From Salinimicrobium catena (GTDB lineage Bacteria > Bacteroidota > Bacteroidia > Flavobacteriales > Flavobacteriaceae), in assembly GCF_900102915.1 (NCBI RefSeq), contig NZ_FNGG01000001.1, forward strand, positions 248,001-312,000: 64,000 bases of DNA, read 5' to 3'. Numbering within the stretch: the first letter of the stretch is position 1; each line of letters begins with the position of its first letter. A program made the translations under genes and the position numbers. The notes below the pieces were generated by a model. The model was given only the letters and a program-made list of their open reading frames with translations. It did not search any database and was not told where the DNA came from. This document shows, one piece after another, positions 26,161 to 34,767 of this stretch.

Positions 26161-26504
26161 ATGCGCTTAACCAGGGCATAATAATCACCTTCCAGGGGCA
26201 GGTAACCCTGATCATACACAAAGTAATAGGTATTTCCGGTCTTGGTGGTGTAAATACTCGTGAAATAATCAAAATTAAAACCTTTGGCCAGCAACTTCGT
26301 CTTGCTGGTCTTTGTTTTATCGGCCGGGTTTAGTTCCTCCAGGATGCGGTAATTCTTGCGCAGCACGTTGTTCACGTTGCGCACTAGGTTCTTACGGTCC
26401 TTGTTCAGGTTGTTGTTATAGGAATTGCGGCAGTAATCACTGCAAAATTTCTTGTCGGTCCTGCCAACGATCTTCTCCCCGCATTCCAAACAGGCTTTTT
26501 CCAT
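26157..26504 (-). CDS. Small zinc-ribbon protein of unknown function
   Basis: The 115-residue product starts with a four-Cys zinc ribbon (Cys5, Cys8, Cys21, Cys25: CLECG, then CSDYC). A Lys/Asn/Arg-rich helical segment follows (NNNLNKDRKNLVRNVNNVLRKNYRILEEL), then a small beta domain (YYFVYDQGYLPLEGDYYALV). The basic helix after a metal ribbon suggests nucleic-acid binding, but this is inference. Similar proteins are conserved in Flavobacteriia without a known role. It is convergent with and overlaps the CBS gene end by four bases. Confidence 0.75.
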   Translation of the reverse strand: MEKACLECGEKIVGRTDKKFCSDYCRNSYNNNLNKDRKNLVRNVNNVLRKNYRILEELNPADKTKTSKTKLLAKGFNFDYFTSIYTTKTGNTYYFVYDQGYLPLEGDYYALVKRI

Positions 26505-26528
26505 ATTATTAAAGTTAGCACTTTTTCT

Positions 26529-26570
26529 TTTATGGTTTATGGTTCCTTGTTTGTGGTTTGTGGTTTAGAG
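26529..26570. repeat. Heptad repeat: six units of 7 bp
   Basis: The units are TTTATGG, TTTATGG, TTCCTTG, TTTGTGG, TTTGTGG and TTTAGAG in strict 7-base phase, just upstream of the zinc-ribbon gene start. Confidence 0.75.
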
Positions 26571-26592
26571 TTCAAGATTTTTAGCGATATTT

Positions 26593-26620
26593 TTGTCTCT
26601 TGTCTCTTGTCTCTTGTCTC
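26593..26620. repeat. Heptad tandem repeat, four identical units TTGTCTC
   Basis: Four exact TTGTCTC units lie 22 bases after the preceding heptad block. This is the only perfect tandem array of this kind in the window, so copy-number change is likely here. Confidence 0.9.
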
Positions 26621-26646
26621 TAAAATTACTCAATTCCCAATACACG

Positions 26647-27129
26647 TTACTCCCTACTCAATTTTTCAAGCTCAAGGTTAAGATCATACTGCAGGTCTTC
26701 ATGTAACTTCGGAATGTTCTTTTTCACCAGTGCCAGCTGTCGGTCAAAGAGGTTTTGCAGGGTTTTGTTGCGATGTATGGAAGGGCTAAAGCTATCCATT
26801 TTCTGAAGATAATAGATGAGCAGCTCGGTTTCGGTCTCCTTTTTACCCGAATAGCGGCTGAACTTTTTCACATTCCGAAGGATCTTGCGCATGCTTTTCT
26901 TCATGAAATAATAGCTGCTGCGGTTGATCTCTTGAAATTGTTCATCCATTTCCTGTTTTACGGCTTCAATATAGCCTTCTTCATCGGCCGCGGAAAAAAG
27001 CAGGTAGGTAAGCAGTTCCTTGTTCTCTTTTTTGAAGCGGGAGAGACGCAAGACGATCTCGAGGAGCTCCCGGGGCGAGCGGTGTTTGAGTTCATCTTTG
27101 AGTTCTTTGACCGAAGCGGGTTTCATCAT
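26647..27129 (-). CDS. Conserved helical protein, possibly DUF6155 family
   Basis: The reading frame opens at 27228, but the ATG at 27129 (directly followed by a second Met at 27126) starts the conserved-looking part, giving 160 residues: VKELKDELKHRSPRELLEIVLRLSRFKKENKELLTYLLFS. The protein is highly charged and all-helical with no membrane segment, and it resembles the DUF6155 family of Bacteroidota in its start and length. No function is known. It is divergent from the ssb pair across a 190-bp spacer with four 10-bp iterons, so both directions could share regulation. Confidence 0.65.
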   Translation of the reverse strand: MMKPASVKELKDELKHRSPRELLEIVLRLSRFKKENKELLTYLLFSAADEEGYIEAVKQEMDEQFQEINRSSYYFMKKSMRKILRNVKKFSRYSGKKETETELLIYYLQKMDSFSPSIHRNKTLQNLFDRQLALVKKNIPKLHEDLQYDLNLELEKLSRE

Positions 27130-27190
27130 TTTAGACAGTTTTTTCCGAAGAGATAATATTACAAAAATTAAGTGGTGCAGGCGATTTACC

Positions 27191-27230
27191 GTGTACAAAC
27201 GCTTACAAACGAATGTAAACGAAAACAAAT
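27191..27230. repeat. Four 10-bp iterons upstream of ssb
   Basis: The units are GTGTACAAAC, GCTTACAAAC, GAATGTAAAC and GAAAACAAAT, in exact 10-bp phase with the core (A/T)ACAAAC. A 10-bp period puts the core on the same DNA face, as expected for cooperative protein binding. It lies between the divergent DUF6155-like and ssb genes. Confidence 0.6.
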
Positions 27231-27263
27231 CAGTATCAACCGGTTATGGGTTTTTTGACGTGG

Positions 27264-27271
27264 TATGTTTG
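27264..27271 (+). promoter_or_regulatory. -7 box of the ssb promoter
   Basis: TATGTTTG matches TAnnTTTG exactly. No TTG is found at the right distance for a -33 box. Transcription would begin near 27278, about 40 bases before the ATG. Confidence 0.4.
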
Positions 27272-27319
27272 TCTCGTTGAAATGAACGAATGATTTTCAA
27301 CTAAACTAATTCTTTAATC

Positions 27320-27652
27320 ATGAATACATTAAGAAACAAAGTACAGTTGATTGGCCACGTAGGTAACGCACCCGAGATCCTAACTCTTGAATCGGGTAAA
27401 AAGCTGGCAAAATTCTCTATCGCCACCAATGAGACCTACAAGAACAACAAAGGAGAAAAGATCACCGACACGCAATGGCACAATGTGGTGGCCTGGGGCA
27501 AGACCGCAGAACTGGTTGAAAATTATGTACCTAAAGGTAAGGAGATCGGCGTGGAAGGAAAACTTACCAGCCGCACCTATGAAGATAAAGAGGGCAAAAA
27601 AAGGTATATCACAGAAGTAGTATGCAATGAGCTGCTGTTACTCGGAAAATAA
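27320..27652 (+). CDS. ssb: Single-stranded DNA-binding protein, copy 1
   Basis: The 110-residue product is one OB fold of the bacterial SSB family: NKVQLIGHVGNAPEILTLESGKKLAKFSIATNETY, then TDTQWHNVVAWGKTAELVENYVPKGKEIGVEGKLTSR, then YITEVVCNELLLLG. It lacks the flexible tail and acidic tip (DDDIPF-like) through which housekeeping SSB recruits repair proteins, so it is likely an accessory SSB. A second ssb gene follows 28 bases later. By hand alignment 71 of 110 residues are identical without gaps, so the pair arose by tandem duplication. Confidence 0.93.
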   Translation: MNTLRNKVQLIGHVGNAPEILTLESGKKLAKFSIATNETYKNNKGEKITDTQWHNVVAWGKTAELVENYVPKGKEIGVEGKLTSRTYEDKEGKKRYITEVVCNELLLLGK

Positions 27653-27680
27653 GGACTTGTATACAATAATACATACGATC

Positions 27681-28013
27681 ATGAATAATTTAAAAAACCA
27701 TGTACAGCTGTCCGGAAATGTGGGAAAGGCACCAGAGATCCTGAACCTGAGCACCGGCAAAAAACTGGCCCGATTCTCTCTGGCCACCCGTGAGACCTAC
27801 CGCAATCATTTAGGAGAAAAGATCACGGATACGCAATGGCACGCCATCGTTGCCTGGGGCAAAATCGCCGAAATGATAGAAAAAGAAGTACCTAAAGGCA
27901 AGGCAGTAGAAATTGAAGGAAAGCTAAGCAGTCGCAGTTATACTGATAAGAACGGAAACAGAAAATATGTGACCGAGGTTTTGTGCAGGGAACTGCTGTT
28001 TCCCGAAAAATAA
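27681..28013 (+). CDS. ssb: Single-stranded DNA-binding protein, copy 2
   Basis: The frame is open from 27627, inside copy 1, but the ATG at 27681 aligns exactly with the start of copy 1 and gives 110 residues (NNLKNHVQLSGNVGKAPEILNLSTGKK, TDTQWHAIVAWGKIAEMIEKEVPKGK, YVTEVLCRELLFPEK). It has the same OB fold and also lacks the acidic C-terminal tip. Differences cluster in surface positions (for example NNK to NHL after ETY). Two short SSBs in one transcript could form mixed tetramers or serve different DNA processes such as natural transformation; this is inference. The operon ends at a terminator at 28026-28060. Confidence 0.92.
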   Translation: MNNLKNHVQLSGNVGKAPEILNLSTGKKLARFSLATRETYRNHLGEKITDTQWHAIVAWGKIAEMIEKEVPKGKAVEIEGKLSSRSYTDKNGNRKYVTEVLCRELLFPEK

Positions 28014-28025
28014 ATATTGTAAAGA

Positions 28026-28060
28026 AAAATCCCATCATACCGGTGGGATTTTCTTTTTTA
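28026..28060 (+). terminator. Intrinsic terminator of the ssb operon
   Basis: AAAATCCCA (28026-28034) pairs perfectly with TGGGATTTT (28044-28052) around a 9-base loop, followed by CTTTTTT. Confidence 0.88.
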
Positions 28061-28197
28061 AGGGATACGTTACCAGTGTAAAACAGCATATTTCAGCAGG
28101 TTATTAAATATTTCCTATATTTAAACTTCCCAAAATCTTCCCCTTAATACATTCCGAATTATGCCTGCTTCAAAATCGTAACCTAAAACCGATCAAT

Positions 28198-28647
28198 ATG
28201 AAAAATGTTTTCACACTACTATCGCTTGGATTATTATTCTTTGGAAGCGTACAGGCACAATCTTCAGGCAATTCATCAGACAAAGTTAAAGCCTACATTC
28301 TCGAGGCCGGGGAAAAGATGGAACAGGCGCTGGCAAACAAGGATGCGGAAAAGTTTGGTTCATATTTCGCAGATGATGCCTTGTTCAAACTCTCAGGCCA
28401 GGAGGCCCTACATGGTCAACAGGCTGTAATTCAAGCTCACAAGGGGATGGTGGCCAATGGATTGAAACTTAACATCAATGCGGAGGAAGTCCACAGCTTT
28501 GGTAATTATGCTGCCGAAATTGGAAATTACGAGATCACCTCCCCCGACGGGCAAGTAATCGACAAAGGAACTTATTCCACGCTGTGGAAGAAAAATGGCA
28601 ATGAGTGGAAAATTTACCGGGATATTGTCAGCACCTCGATGAAATGA
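28198..28647 (+). CDS. Secreted SnoaL/DUF4440-like protein
   Basis: The 149-residue product has a signal peptide (1-20, ending SVQAQ) and an NTF2-fold domain: helix KAYILEAGEKMEQALANKDAEKFGSYFADDALFKLSG, then strands ending TYSTLWKKNGNEWKIYRDIVS, the typical DUF4440 finish. Such proteins include ketosteroid-isomerase-like enzymes and many of unknown role; no catalytic pair is evident. It is monocistronic, with a 184-bp upstream spacer and a terminator downstream. It shares the fold but not close sequence with the protein at 10826-11326. Confidence 0.82.
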   Translation: MKNVFTLLSLGLLFFGSVQAQSSGNSSDKVKAYILEAGEKMEQALANKDAEKFGSYFADDALFKLSGQEALHGQQAVIQAHKGMVANGLKLNINAEEVHSFGNYAAEIGNYEITSPDGQVIDKGTYSTLWKKNGNEWKIYRDIVSTSMK

Positions 28648-28682
28648 ACAGGAAATAGAAGTTAAACTATAAGTACAACCAA

Positions 28683-28713
28683 AAACCCGCTTTCAGAGGC
28701 GGGTTTGGTTTTT
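28683..28713. terminator. Intrinsic terminator
   Basis: AAACCCGC (28683-28690) pairs with GCGGGTTT (28699-28706) around 8 bases, followed by GGTTTTTA. It lies between the convergent SnoaL-like gene and the following membrane protein gene. Confidence 0.8.
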
Positions 28714-29161
28714 ATTTTCTTTTCAAGGTAAGTTTCTCATAAGCCCTTATCTTTTTGATCCCGTGAATGCCTGCCGCCATTCCTGTCAATCCGTAGGATA
28801 CAAAGCACAGTACGGCGAGCCCAATAAAGAATTGTGAATAGGGTGATAAATTTGCGAACAGGAACTGTGATACCCATACAACAATTGGAAGACTCAACCA
28901 CTTATTTTTTCGGCTGTACCTGGCCAGTTTTACCAGGAAAGGAAGAAAGAATAAAAAGGGAATAAATCCGTACACAATTGAAAAAACCAAGATAACGTAA
29001 GAAGTTTCGTAGAAATTATTATAGTCGAACTCAGAAAGACCAAGCAGGTCAAGAAAGATGAAGATCGAGATTATTGTATGTCCTAAACCTGTTGTAAAGT
29101 AAAATCGGTACAGGTAAATAATATACTCATCTTCGGTCGGCAAACGCACTTCTGGGAGCAT
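28712..29161 (-). CDS. Four-helix membrane protein of unknown function
   Basis: The 149-residue product has four likely membrane helices (about 21-40, 52-77, 88-107 and 112-131) and charged ends, with a basic C-terminus (KIRAYEKLTLKRK). No conserved motif or family was recognised. It is transcribed away from the deacetylase gene end, with about 105 bases between the two, and shares a terminator region with the SnoaL-like gene. The call rests on an intact frame, a plausible start and clear hydrophobic helices. Confidence 0.6.
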   Translation of the reverse strand: MLPEVRLPTEDEYIIYLYRFYFTTGLGHTIISIFIFLDLLGLSEFDYNNFYETSYVILVFSIVYGFIPFLFFLPFLVKLARYSRKNKWLSLPIVVWVSQFLFANLSPYSQFFIGLAVLCFVSYGLTGMAAGIHGIKKIRAYEKLTLKRK

Positions 29162-29266
29162 GACAATTCATTTTTACAGCTTTCTCACGATCAACAGAGA
29201 GAGATCCTGTACATGAAATTAGAAAATATCACCAGTATATTTCCTGATTTTTGTCAATCTGCAGAT

Positions 29267-30169
29267 TTAAAAGAAGATCTCCTGCGCCAGTCTGAAAGTG
29301 TTGGCATGAGCATCAACTATATTTTTAATATGCGGCGAATAACCGCCGCCCATGCTCACCTCTACGGGGATATTCAGGTCATGACAGGTCTGTAGTACGA
29401 ACCGGTCTCGTTCCTTGCATCCTGCTTCAGTACAGGCGAGTTTCCCCAGTTTATCGGTCGCCAGTATGTCTACTCCGCTCAGGTAAAAGATAAAATCGGG
29501 CTTCTGTTTTTCGATAAGTTTTGGGAGAGTCTGTTTTAGTATCCTGAGGTATTCTTCATCCCGGATTCCATTCTCCAGCTCAATATCCAGGTCAGATCTC
29601 TCTTTTTTAAATGGATAATTATTCTTCCCATGCATGGAAAAGGTGAAGACGGAATCATCACCTGCAAAGATCTCGGCAGTTCCGTTTCCCTGGTGCACGT
29701 CAAGATCTACCATCAGGATCTTTTTAGACAGGCCCTTCCGAAGCAGCCATTTCGCTGCCACCGCCTGATCGTTGAACATGCAAAATCCTTCTCCCATATT
29801 GGTATAGGCGTGGTGAGTACCACCTGCAACGTTCATGGCGATGCCATACCTTAAGGCATACTCTGCAGCTTTTATGGTACCTGAGGCAATAAGGAATTCG
29901 CGCTCTACAAGCCTTTTTGAAAGGGGTAATCCAATCTTCCGTGCTTCCCTGTAGCTAAGGGTCTGTTGCTTTAAAGCCTCCACGTATTCCTTATCATGAA
30001 CCGCAAGAATATCGGCTTCATCAGGGAAGTCAGGTTCAAAGAAATTTTCTTCGGTACAGGTGCCTTCGTGCAGAAGTTGCTGCGGCACCAGCTCATACTT
30101 TTCCATCGGGAAACGGTGGCCTTTTGGCAAAGGCAGGACGTATATGGGATGGTAAGCGATCTTGAGCAT
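29267..30169 (-). CDS. Histone-deacetylase family amidohydrolase (AcuC-like)
   Basis: The 300-residue product has the arginase/deacetylase fold. The active-site His pair is at 119-120 in GGTHHAY, zinc ligands are Asp157 and His159 in VDLDVHQGNGT plus an Asp in YLSGVDILATDKLG, and GGGYSP near the end carries the usual Gly-rich/Tyr loop. Bacterial members remove acetyl groups from proteins or polyamines (AcuC acts on acetyl-CoA synthetase); the substrate here is unknown. It lies downstream of metG on the same strand, separated by a 15-bp palindromic repeat that may end the metG transcript. Confidence 0.92.
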   Translation of the reverse strand: MLKIAYHPIYVLPLPKGHRFPMEKYELVPQQLLHEGTCTEENFFEPDFPDEADILAVHDKEYVEALKQQTLSYREARKIGLPLSKRLVEREFLIASGTIKAAEYALRYGIAMNVAGGTHHAYTNMGEGFCMFNDQAVAAKWLLRKGLSKKILMVDLDVHQGNGTAEIFAGDDSVFTFSMHGKNNYPFKKERSDLDIELENGIRDEEYLRILKQTLPKLIEKQKPDFIFYLSGVDILATDKLGKLACTEAGCKERDRFVLQTCHDLNIPVEVSMGGGYSPHIKNIVDAHANTFRLAQEIFF

Positions 30170-30181
30170 TCGGTTTAAATT

Positions 30182-30214
30182 AGACCTAACAGGTTTTGGA
30201 AACCTGTTAGGTCT
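30182..30214. repeat. Palindromic repeat PAL-1 (copy 1 of 4)
   Basis: AGACCTAACAGGTTT (30182-30196) and its exact reverse complement (30200-30214) flank a TGG loop. It is 14 bases after the metG stop and before the deacetylase start. Other copies: 36162, 45508 and 60917. Confidence 0.9.
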
Positions 30215-30228
30215 GTCAAAATTTTATC

Positions 30229-32340
30229 CTATGAAATCACCGTCCCCTCCTTCACCCCTTCTTCATCGGGGTTCACGAAAACAAGTTTTCCTTCCTTGTT
30301 CTCTGTCATTAAGATCATGCCTTCGCTCTCTACCCCGCGCAACTTTCTTGGAGCCAGGTTCACCAGCACAGTCACTTTTTTGCCAATAATCTCTTCAGGT
30401 TTGAAGCTTTGGGCGATACCCGAAACAATGGTTCTCACATCGATACCGGTGTCAACTTTCAGGACCAGAAGCTTATTGGCTTTTGGCATTTTTTCAGCCT
30501 CTACAATGGTTCCAACCCGCAGGTCCATCTTGGTGAAATCCTCAAAAGTGGTGATCTCCTTCTGGGGTTCGGCTTTTTTATTTTCAGCTTCGTTCGCTGT
30601 TTTTGTCGCTTCCAGTTTTTCCAATTGTTTCTGAATTTGTTCGTCTTCAATTTTTGAGAAAAGCAATTCTGCTTTTCCTATTTCGTGCCCGGCAGGCAAT
30701 AATTCGGTCCTCTGGCCTATCTGTTCCCACTCGTTCTCTTCGGAATCTTCCAACACCACTCCACTGGTACTGATGACCGCTTCTGAAGAGGATTTGCCAT
30801 AATCAAGCATGTTCTTCAGCTTTTCCGCAGTAAACGGCAGGAAAGGCTCACTCAGTGTGGCTAAAGCCGAAGCTATCTGCAGGGCAACATACATGATGGT
30901 CTTCACCCTTTCCTCATCGGTCTTAATTAGCTTCCACGGCTCTTCATCGGCCAAATATTTGTTCCCCAGACGGGCCACGTTCATTAACTCTGCCTGGGCT
31001 TCCCTGAAACGGTAGCGCTCAATAGAGCTGGCGATCACTGCCGGATAAGCGCGAAGTTCGGCCAGTACCTGTTCGTCTATTTCTGTATAGTTCCCAGGTT
31101 CAGGTACGATCCCGTCGTAATACTTGTTGGTAAGCACCACCACTCTGTTGATGAAGTTTCCAAAAATGGCTACCAGTTCGTTATTGTTCCTGGCCTGGAA
31201 ATCTTTCCAGGTGAAATCGTTATCCTTGGTTTCGGGCGCGTTGGCGGTCAAAACGTATCTCAACACATCCTGCTGGCCGGGAAATTCTTCCAGGTATTCA
31301 TGCAGCCATACCGCCCAGTTCTTTGAGGTGGAAAGCTTTTTGCCCTCCAGGTTCAAAAATTCGTTCGCGGGTACATTTTCCGGAAGCACATAGCTGCCTT
31401 CAGCCTTAAGCATGGCCGGGAATATGATGCAATGGAAGACGATGTTATCTTTCCCAATAAAATGAACGAGTTTGGTGTTTTCATCCTTCCAGTAAGGCTC
31501 CCAGTCTTTGCCGGTCTTCTCTGCCCATTCTTTGGTTGAGGAAATGTAACCTATAGGCGCATCAAACCATACGTAAAGTACCTTGCCTTCTGCCCCTTCA
31601 ACCGGCACGGGAATTCCCCAGTCAAGATCCCGAGTCACCGCACGAGGCCTTAAACCATCGTCTATCCAGGATTTTACCTGTCCGTAAACATTCGGTTTCC
31701 AGTCCTTCTTATGGCCTTCCAGGATCCACTCCTTAAGCCATCCTTCATATTGATCAAGCGGCAAAAACCAGTGGCGGGTTTCCTTGAGAACCGGAGTTGC
31801 CCCTGTAATAGCCGATTTTGGGTTGATAAGATCTGTAGCGTTATGACTAGTTCCGCACTTTTCGCACTGGTCACCATAACTTTCCTCATAACCGCACTTG
31901 GGGCAAGTTCCCACCACGAAACGGTCGGCCAGGAATTGCTGCGCCTGCTCGTCATATAACTGCTGCGTGGACTCTTCAGTGAACTTTCCGGTGTCGTAGA
32001 GTTTTTTGAAGAATTCCGAAGCGGTCTTATGGTGCACTTTTGCAGAGGTGCGCGAATAATTGTTGAATGAAATTCCGAAGTCCTCAAAAGACTTTTTTAT
32101 GATCTTGTGGTACTTGTCCACCACATCCTGCGGAGTTACCCCCTCCTTTTTGGCCTTTATGGTAATCGGTACTCCGTGCTCATCACTACCGCACACAAAC
32201 GCCACATCCTGCCCCTGCATTCTTAAGAAGCGGGCATAAATATCGGCGGGTACGTAAACCCCGGCCAGGTGGCCAATATGGATAGGTCCGTTAGTGTATG
32301 GCAAAGCTGCCGTGATCGTATATCTGTTAGAGGATTCCAT
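30229..32340 (-). CDS. metG: Methionyl-tRNA synthetase
   Basis: With the ATG at 32340 ([19 protein letters not shown]) this is a 703-residue class I synthetase charging tRNA-Met. HIGH is at 21-24, the zinc knuckle is CPKCG...CEKCG in the connective peptide, and KLSTSKN is the KMSKS signature. The C-terminal tRNA-binding EMAP/Trbp111 domain ([25 protein letters not shown]) closes the protein, as in longer MetG forms. The frame is open to 32442, but the extra 34 residues are not MetG-like. It is divergent from the lipoprotein gene at 32463. Confidence 0.97.
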   Translation of the reverse strand: MESSNRYTITAALPYTNGPIHIGHLAGVYVPADIYARFLRMQGQDVAFVCGSDEHGVPITIKAKKEGVTPQDVVDKYHKIIKKSFEDFGISFNNYSRTSAKVHHKTASEFFKKLYDTGKFTEESTQQLYDEQAQQFLADRFVVGTCPKCGYEESYGDQCEKCGTSHNATDLINPKSAITGATPVLKETRHWFLPLDQYEGWLKEWILEGHKKDWKPNVYGQVKSWIDDGLRPRAVTRDLDWGIPVPVEGAEGKVLYVWFDAPIGYISSTKEWAEKTGKDWEPYWKDENTKLVHFIGKDNIVFHCIIFPAMLKAEGSYVLPENVPANEFLNLEGKKLSTSKNWAVWLHEYLEEFPGQQDVLRYVLTANAPETKDNDFTWKDFQARNNNELVAIFGNFINRVVVLTNKYYDGIVPEPGNYTEIDEQVLAELRAYPAVIASSIERYRFREAQAELMNVARLGNKYLADEEPWKLIKTDEERVKTIMYVALQIASALATLSEPFLPFTAEKLKNMLDYGKSSSEAVISTSGVVLEDSEENEWEQIGQRTELLPAGHEIGKAELLFSKIEDEQIQKQLEKLEATKTANEAENKKAEPQKEITTFEDFTKMDLRVGTIVEAEKMPKANKLLVLKVDTGIDVRTIVSGIAQSFKPEEIIGKKVTVLVNLAPRKLRGVESEGMILMTENKEGKLVFVNPDEEGVKEGTVIS

Positions 32341-32462
32341 CAAATTTTCAGGTTGAATTTTAAAGGCTGTAAAGTTAAGCAAGTGCAGGGGAATACACGT
32401 TAAATTCTTGTAAAAGGCCGAGGGAGTGGAGGTATTCCTCACTAAATTTAAGAAAAAAAGCT

Positions 32463-33059
32463 ATGAGATTACTTTTACTTGTTTGTACTTTATTCGTCCT
32501 GACTTCCTGTGGTAATAAAAAAATTACCGCCAGTTCTCCGGAAAAATTCGATATGGAGGTTCTGGCCGATGTTATTGCCCAGCAGGACCTGGAGAACATT
32601 TATCCTGAAGCGCAGATCGCTAACGGAAGTGAATTCTTTGAAGAAGGAACGGTAGAACGCTCCTATTCGATACTTTATCCGCATTCAACTGATAAGATCC
32701 TGGTCATCTGGAAAGATCCTGAACGCACCGAACTGCACCAGATCTACCTTGACGGAAAAAGCCGCTGGCGCTCAAAAACCGGGATACATATTGGAACCAC
32801 TTATGAGGAACTGGTAGAGCTCAATGGCGGTCCTTTAAAATTCTACGGCTTTGGCTGGGACTACAGCGGCGCGGTTGACTGGAACAAGGGCGGATTGGAG
32901 AATTCCAACATCCGGGTATTTCTTGAACCAACCGTAGCTCCTCCCCGAGATTTTTATACAGATAAGGTGATTGAGACCACAGAAGATGAGATCGACAACC
33001 TTAAACTCAGGGTCAGGGCTATCATACTTCAACAGCCCGAGGTAACGGGAAATAATTAA
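32463..33059 (+). CDS. Lipoprotein of unknown function, coupled to a YraN-family gene
   Basis: The 198-residue product has a lipobox LTSCG (Cys17) and a mature domain with ILVIWKDPERTELHQIYLDGKSRWRSKTGIHIGTTYEELVELNGGP, which resembles the start of small lipoproteins that pair a strand hairpin with a loop rich in Gly and Trp. No function is known. Its TAA overlaps the ATG of the next gene (TAATG at 33057-33061), so translation of the two is coupled even though one product is exported and the other is a cytoplasmic nuclease-fold protein. It is divergent from metG across 122 bases. Confidence 0.72.
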   Translation: MRLLLLVCTLFVLTSCGNKKITASSPEKFDMEVLADVIAQQDLENIYPEAQIANGSEFFEEGTVERSYSILYPHSTDKILVIWKDPERTELHQIYLDGKSRWRSKTGIHIGTTYEELVELNGGPLKFYGFGWDYSGAVDWNKGGLENSNIRVFLEPTVAPPRDFYTDKVIETTEDEIDNLKLRVRAIILQQPEVTGNN

Positions 33060-33418
33060 TGGCCGATCACAATGCCCTGGGGCAGGAAGGCGAGGAAATG
33101 GCAGTAGCCTTCCTGGTGAAAAAAGGTTTCCATATCCTGGAACGCAATTACCGTTTCCAAAAAGCCGAAGTGGATATCCTGGCCCAAAAGGAGGATATTT
33201 TGGCTGCGGTGGAAGTTAAAACCCGCAGTACACCAGATTTTGGAGATCCGCAGGAGTTTGTCAAGAAAAAACAGATCAATCTTCTGGTAAAAGCTGTAGA
33301 TCATTACGTTAATGATAATAAACTTGAGGTCGAGGTGAGATTTGACATTATCGCGATCATCAGGAACAAAGCAGGTACGCGTATTGAGCACCTGGAGGAC
33401 GCTTTTCTACACTTCTGA
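33059..33418 (+). CDS. YraN family (UPF0102) nuclease-fold protein
   Basis: The 119-residue product matches the YraN family over its whole length: GQEGEEMAVAFLVKKGFHILERNYRF, AEVDILAQKEDILAAVEVKTRS (the D...ExK core of a PD-(D/E)xK fold) and the late FDIIAI. YraN proteins resemble Holliday-junction resolvases, and their role is not settled. The start codon is shared with the preceding stop. It is convergent with the DUF389 gene. Confidence 0.92.
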   Translation: MADHNALGQEGEEMAVAFLVKKGFHILERNYRFQKAEVDILAQKEDILAAVEVKTRSTPDFGDPQEFVKKKQINLLVKAVDHYVNDNKLEVEVRFDIIAIIRNKAGTRIEHLEDAFLHF

Positions 33419-33438
33419 AAAACTCTTCTGCGGAAGAT

Positions 33439-34698
33439 TTAGCGGTCCACTATCTTAATGTCGTAAACCTCATAGAGGTTGTCGTAGTCGTACTCCATGT
33501 TCTTTTTGAGGTATTCAATGATCCTTTTTTTGGCTGTCTCTTGATCCATGGTCGTATCCTTCAGCATAATAGTGGCTCCAAAGGTCACCACCGGCGTATC
33601 CTGAAATTTCTCGTTGGTAAAGGTCACTCCTTTGTGCAGCACCTTGATATAGGAAAGATTTTGCAGTTCAGAATCCAATATTTCAGTAAGCTCGGTATTC
33701 ATGCTGGCCTTCCGCAGAAATGGAGGCTGACTGAACTGCCAGAACATCATCGCACCGATTCCGATCACTACCAAACCGGTGGTCACAAGGCCCATCATTT
33801 TACTGCCTTTTAAAAATCGGACTCCCCGCGGATTTACTTTTCCGTAGAAATAGAAAACTAGGGTTGCAGTTAAATGGATGCCGAGCAACTGCAATAGGAT
33901 CCTGAACAGGCTGCTGAAAACCACCTGCCAATCCATCATATACAGCCCGGCACCCACCAAACCAACGGGCGGCGCCAGGGAAGCCGCAACCAAAATTCCC
34001 ACTGCCGCGCCTGAAACCAAACTGTCGCGCTCGCTTTGGCAGATATTCACCGCACCGGCAAAGCCTGAAACCAGCGGAAGTAATACCGCGAATTTCGAAA
34101 CCTGGCTTATCTCTTCCATTAAAGGCGTAAGGGTTGTAAGCGGAAACAACAGCGTCATGAGAAAACTTGCCACTATTCCCACCAGAATGGCCATCCCATA
34201 CCGGCCAAGACTGCTTTTTAAAAGATCTGTCTTACCGGCTGCGGTTCCCAAAGCGGCATTCATGGCCGGACCTGCAAAGGGAGCTACCAGCATGGCGGCC
34301 ACGAGTAAAAAATTAACATTGGTGAATAACCCAATCCAAACAATTATTCCCGAAACGAATGAATATCCTATGAGCCCGAAGATCGAGCCTACACTTTGAA
34401 TTCCTCCCAAATAGATCTCTAGGGAACTCTTTGGTTGTACATCTGCTACCTGGTCGGGAGCTTCTGAAGCCGGGGGATACAAAGCGATAACGCCCCTTGG
34501 GATCAAATTCACCTCGGGTTCCTCGTAATCATCGATCTTCTTCAAAAAATCATTTACTTTTTGGTTGGGAAGGTAGATATAGAACACATCCTGGTCGCCA
34601 TTAGCAAAATGAATAGTGTTTTTTCCGCTGAATTCTTCAACGGTTTTAAGAACCTCATCTTTGTGTCCTCCCGGGATCTTAAGGATAAGCTGTCGCAT
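33439..34698 (-). CDS. DUF389 family membrane protein
   Basis: The 419-residue product has an N-terminal soluble segment of about 80 residues (MRQLILKIPGGHKDEVLKTVEEFSG), then the DUF389 core with about six helices (VNFLLVAAMLVAPFAGPAMNAALGTAAG, GYSFVSGIIVWIGLFT) and a charged C-terminal domain (VTFTNEKFQDTPVVTFGATIM). DUF389 proteins (TIGR00341-like) are uncharacterised. A 14-bp palindrome lies in the 204-bp spacer shared with the divergent antiporter gene. Confidence 0.88.
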   Translation of the reverse strand: MRQLILKIPGGHKDEVLKTVEEFSGKNTIHFANGDQDVFYIYLPNQKVNDFLKKIDDYEEPEVNLIPRGVIALYPPASEAPDQVADVQPKSSLEIYLGGIQSVGSIFGLIGYSFVSGIIVWIGLFTNVNFLLVAAMLVAPFAGPAMNAALGTAAGKTDLLKSSLGRYGMAILVGIVASFLMTLLFPLTTLTPLMEEISQVSKFAVLLPLVSGFAGAVNICQSERDSLVSGAAVGILVAASLAPPVGLVGAGLYMMDWQVVFSSLFRILLQLLGIHLTATLVFYFYGKVNPRGVRFLKGSKMMGLVTTGLVVIGIGAMMFWQFSQPPFLRKASMNTELTEILDSELQNLSYIKVLHKGVTFTNEKFQDTPVVTFGATIMLKDTTMDQETAKKRIIEYLKKNMEYDYDNLYEVYDIKIVDR

Positions 34699-34767
34699 GA
34701 AAAATAGATTTTAATCTGCCAGTAACAGGCTCTCTTACAAGATAAAAGAATCGGCAGAGAAGCACAT

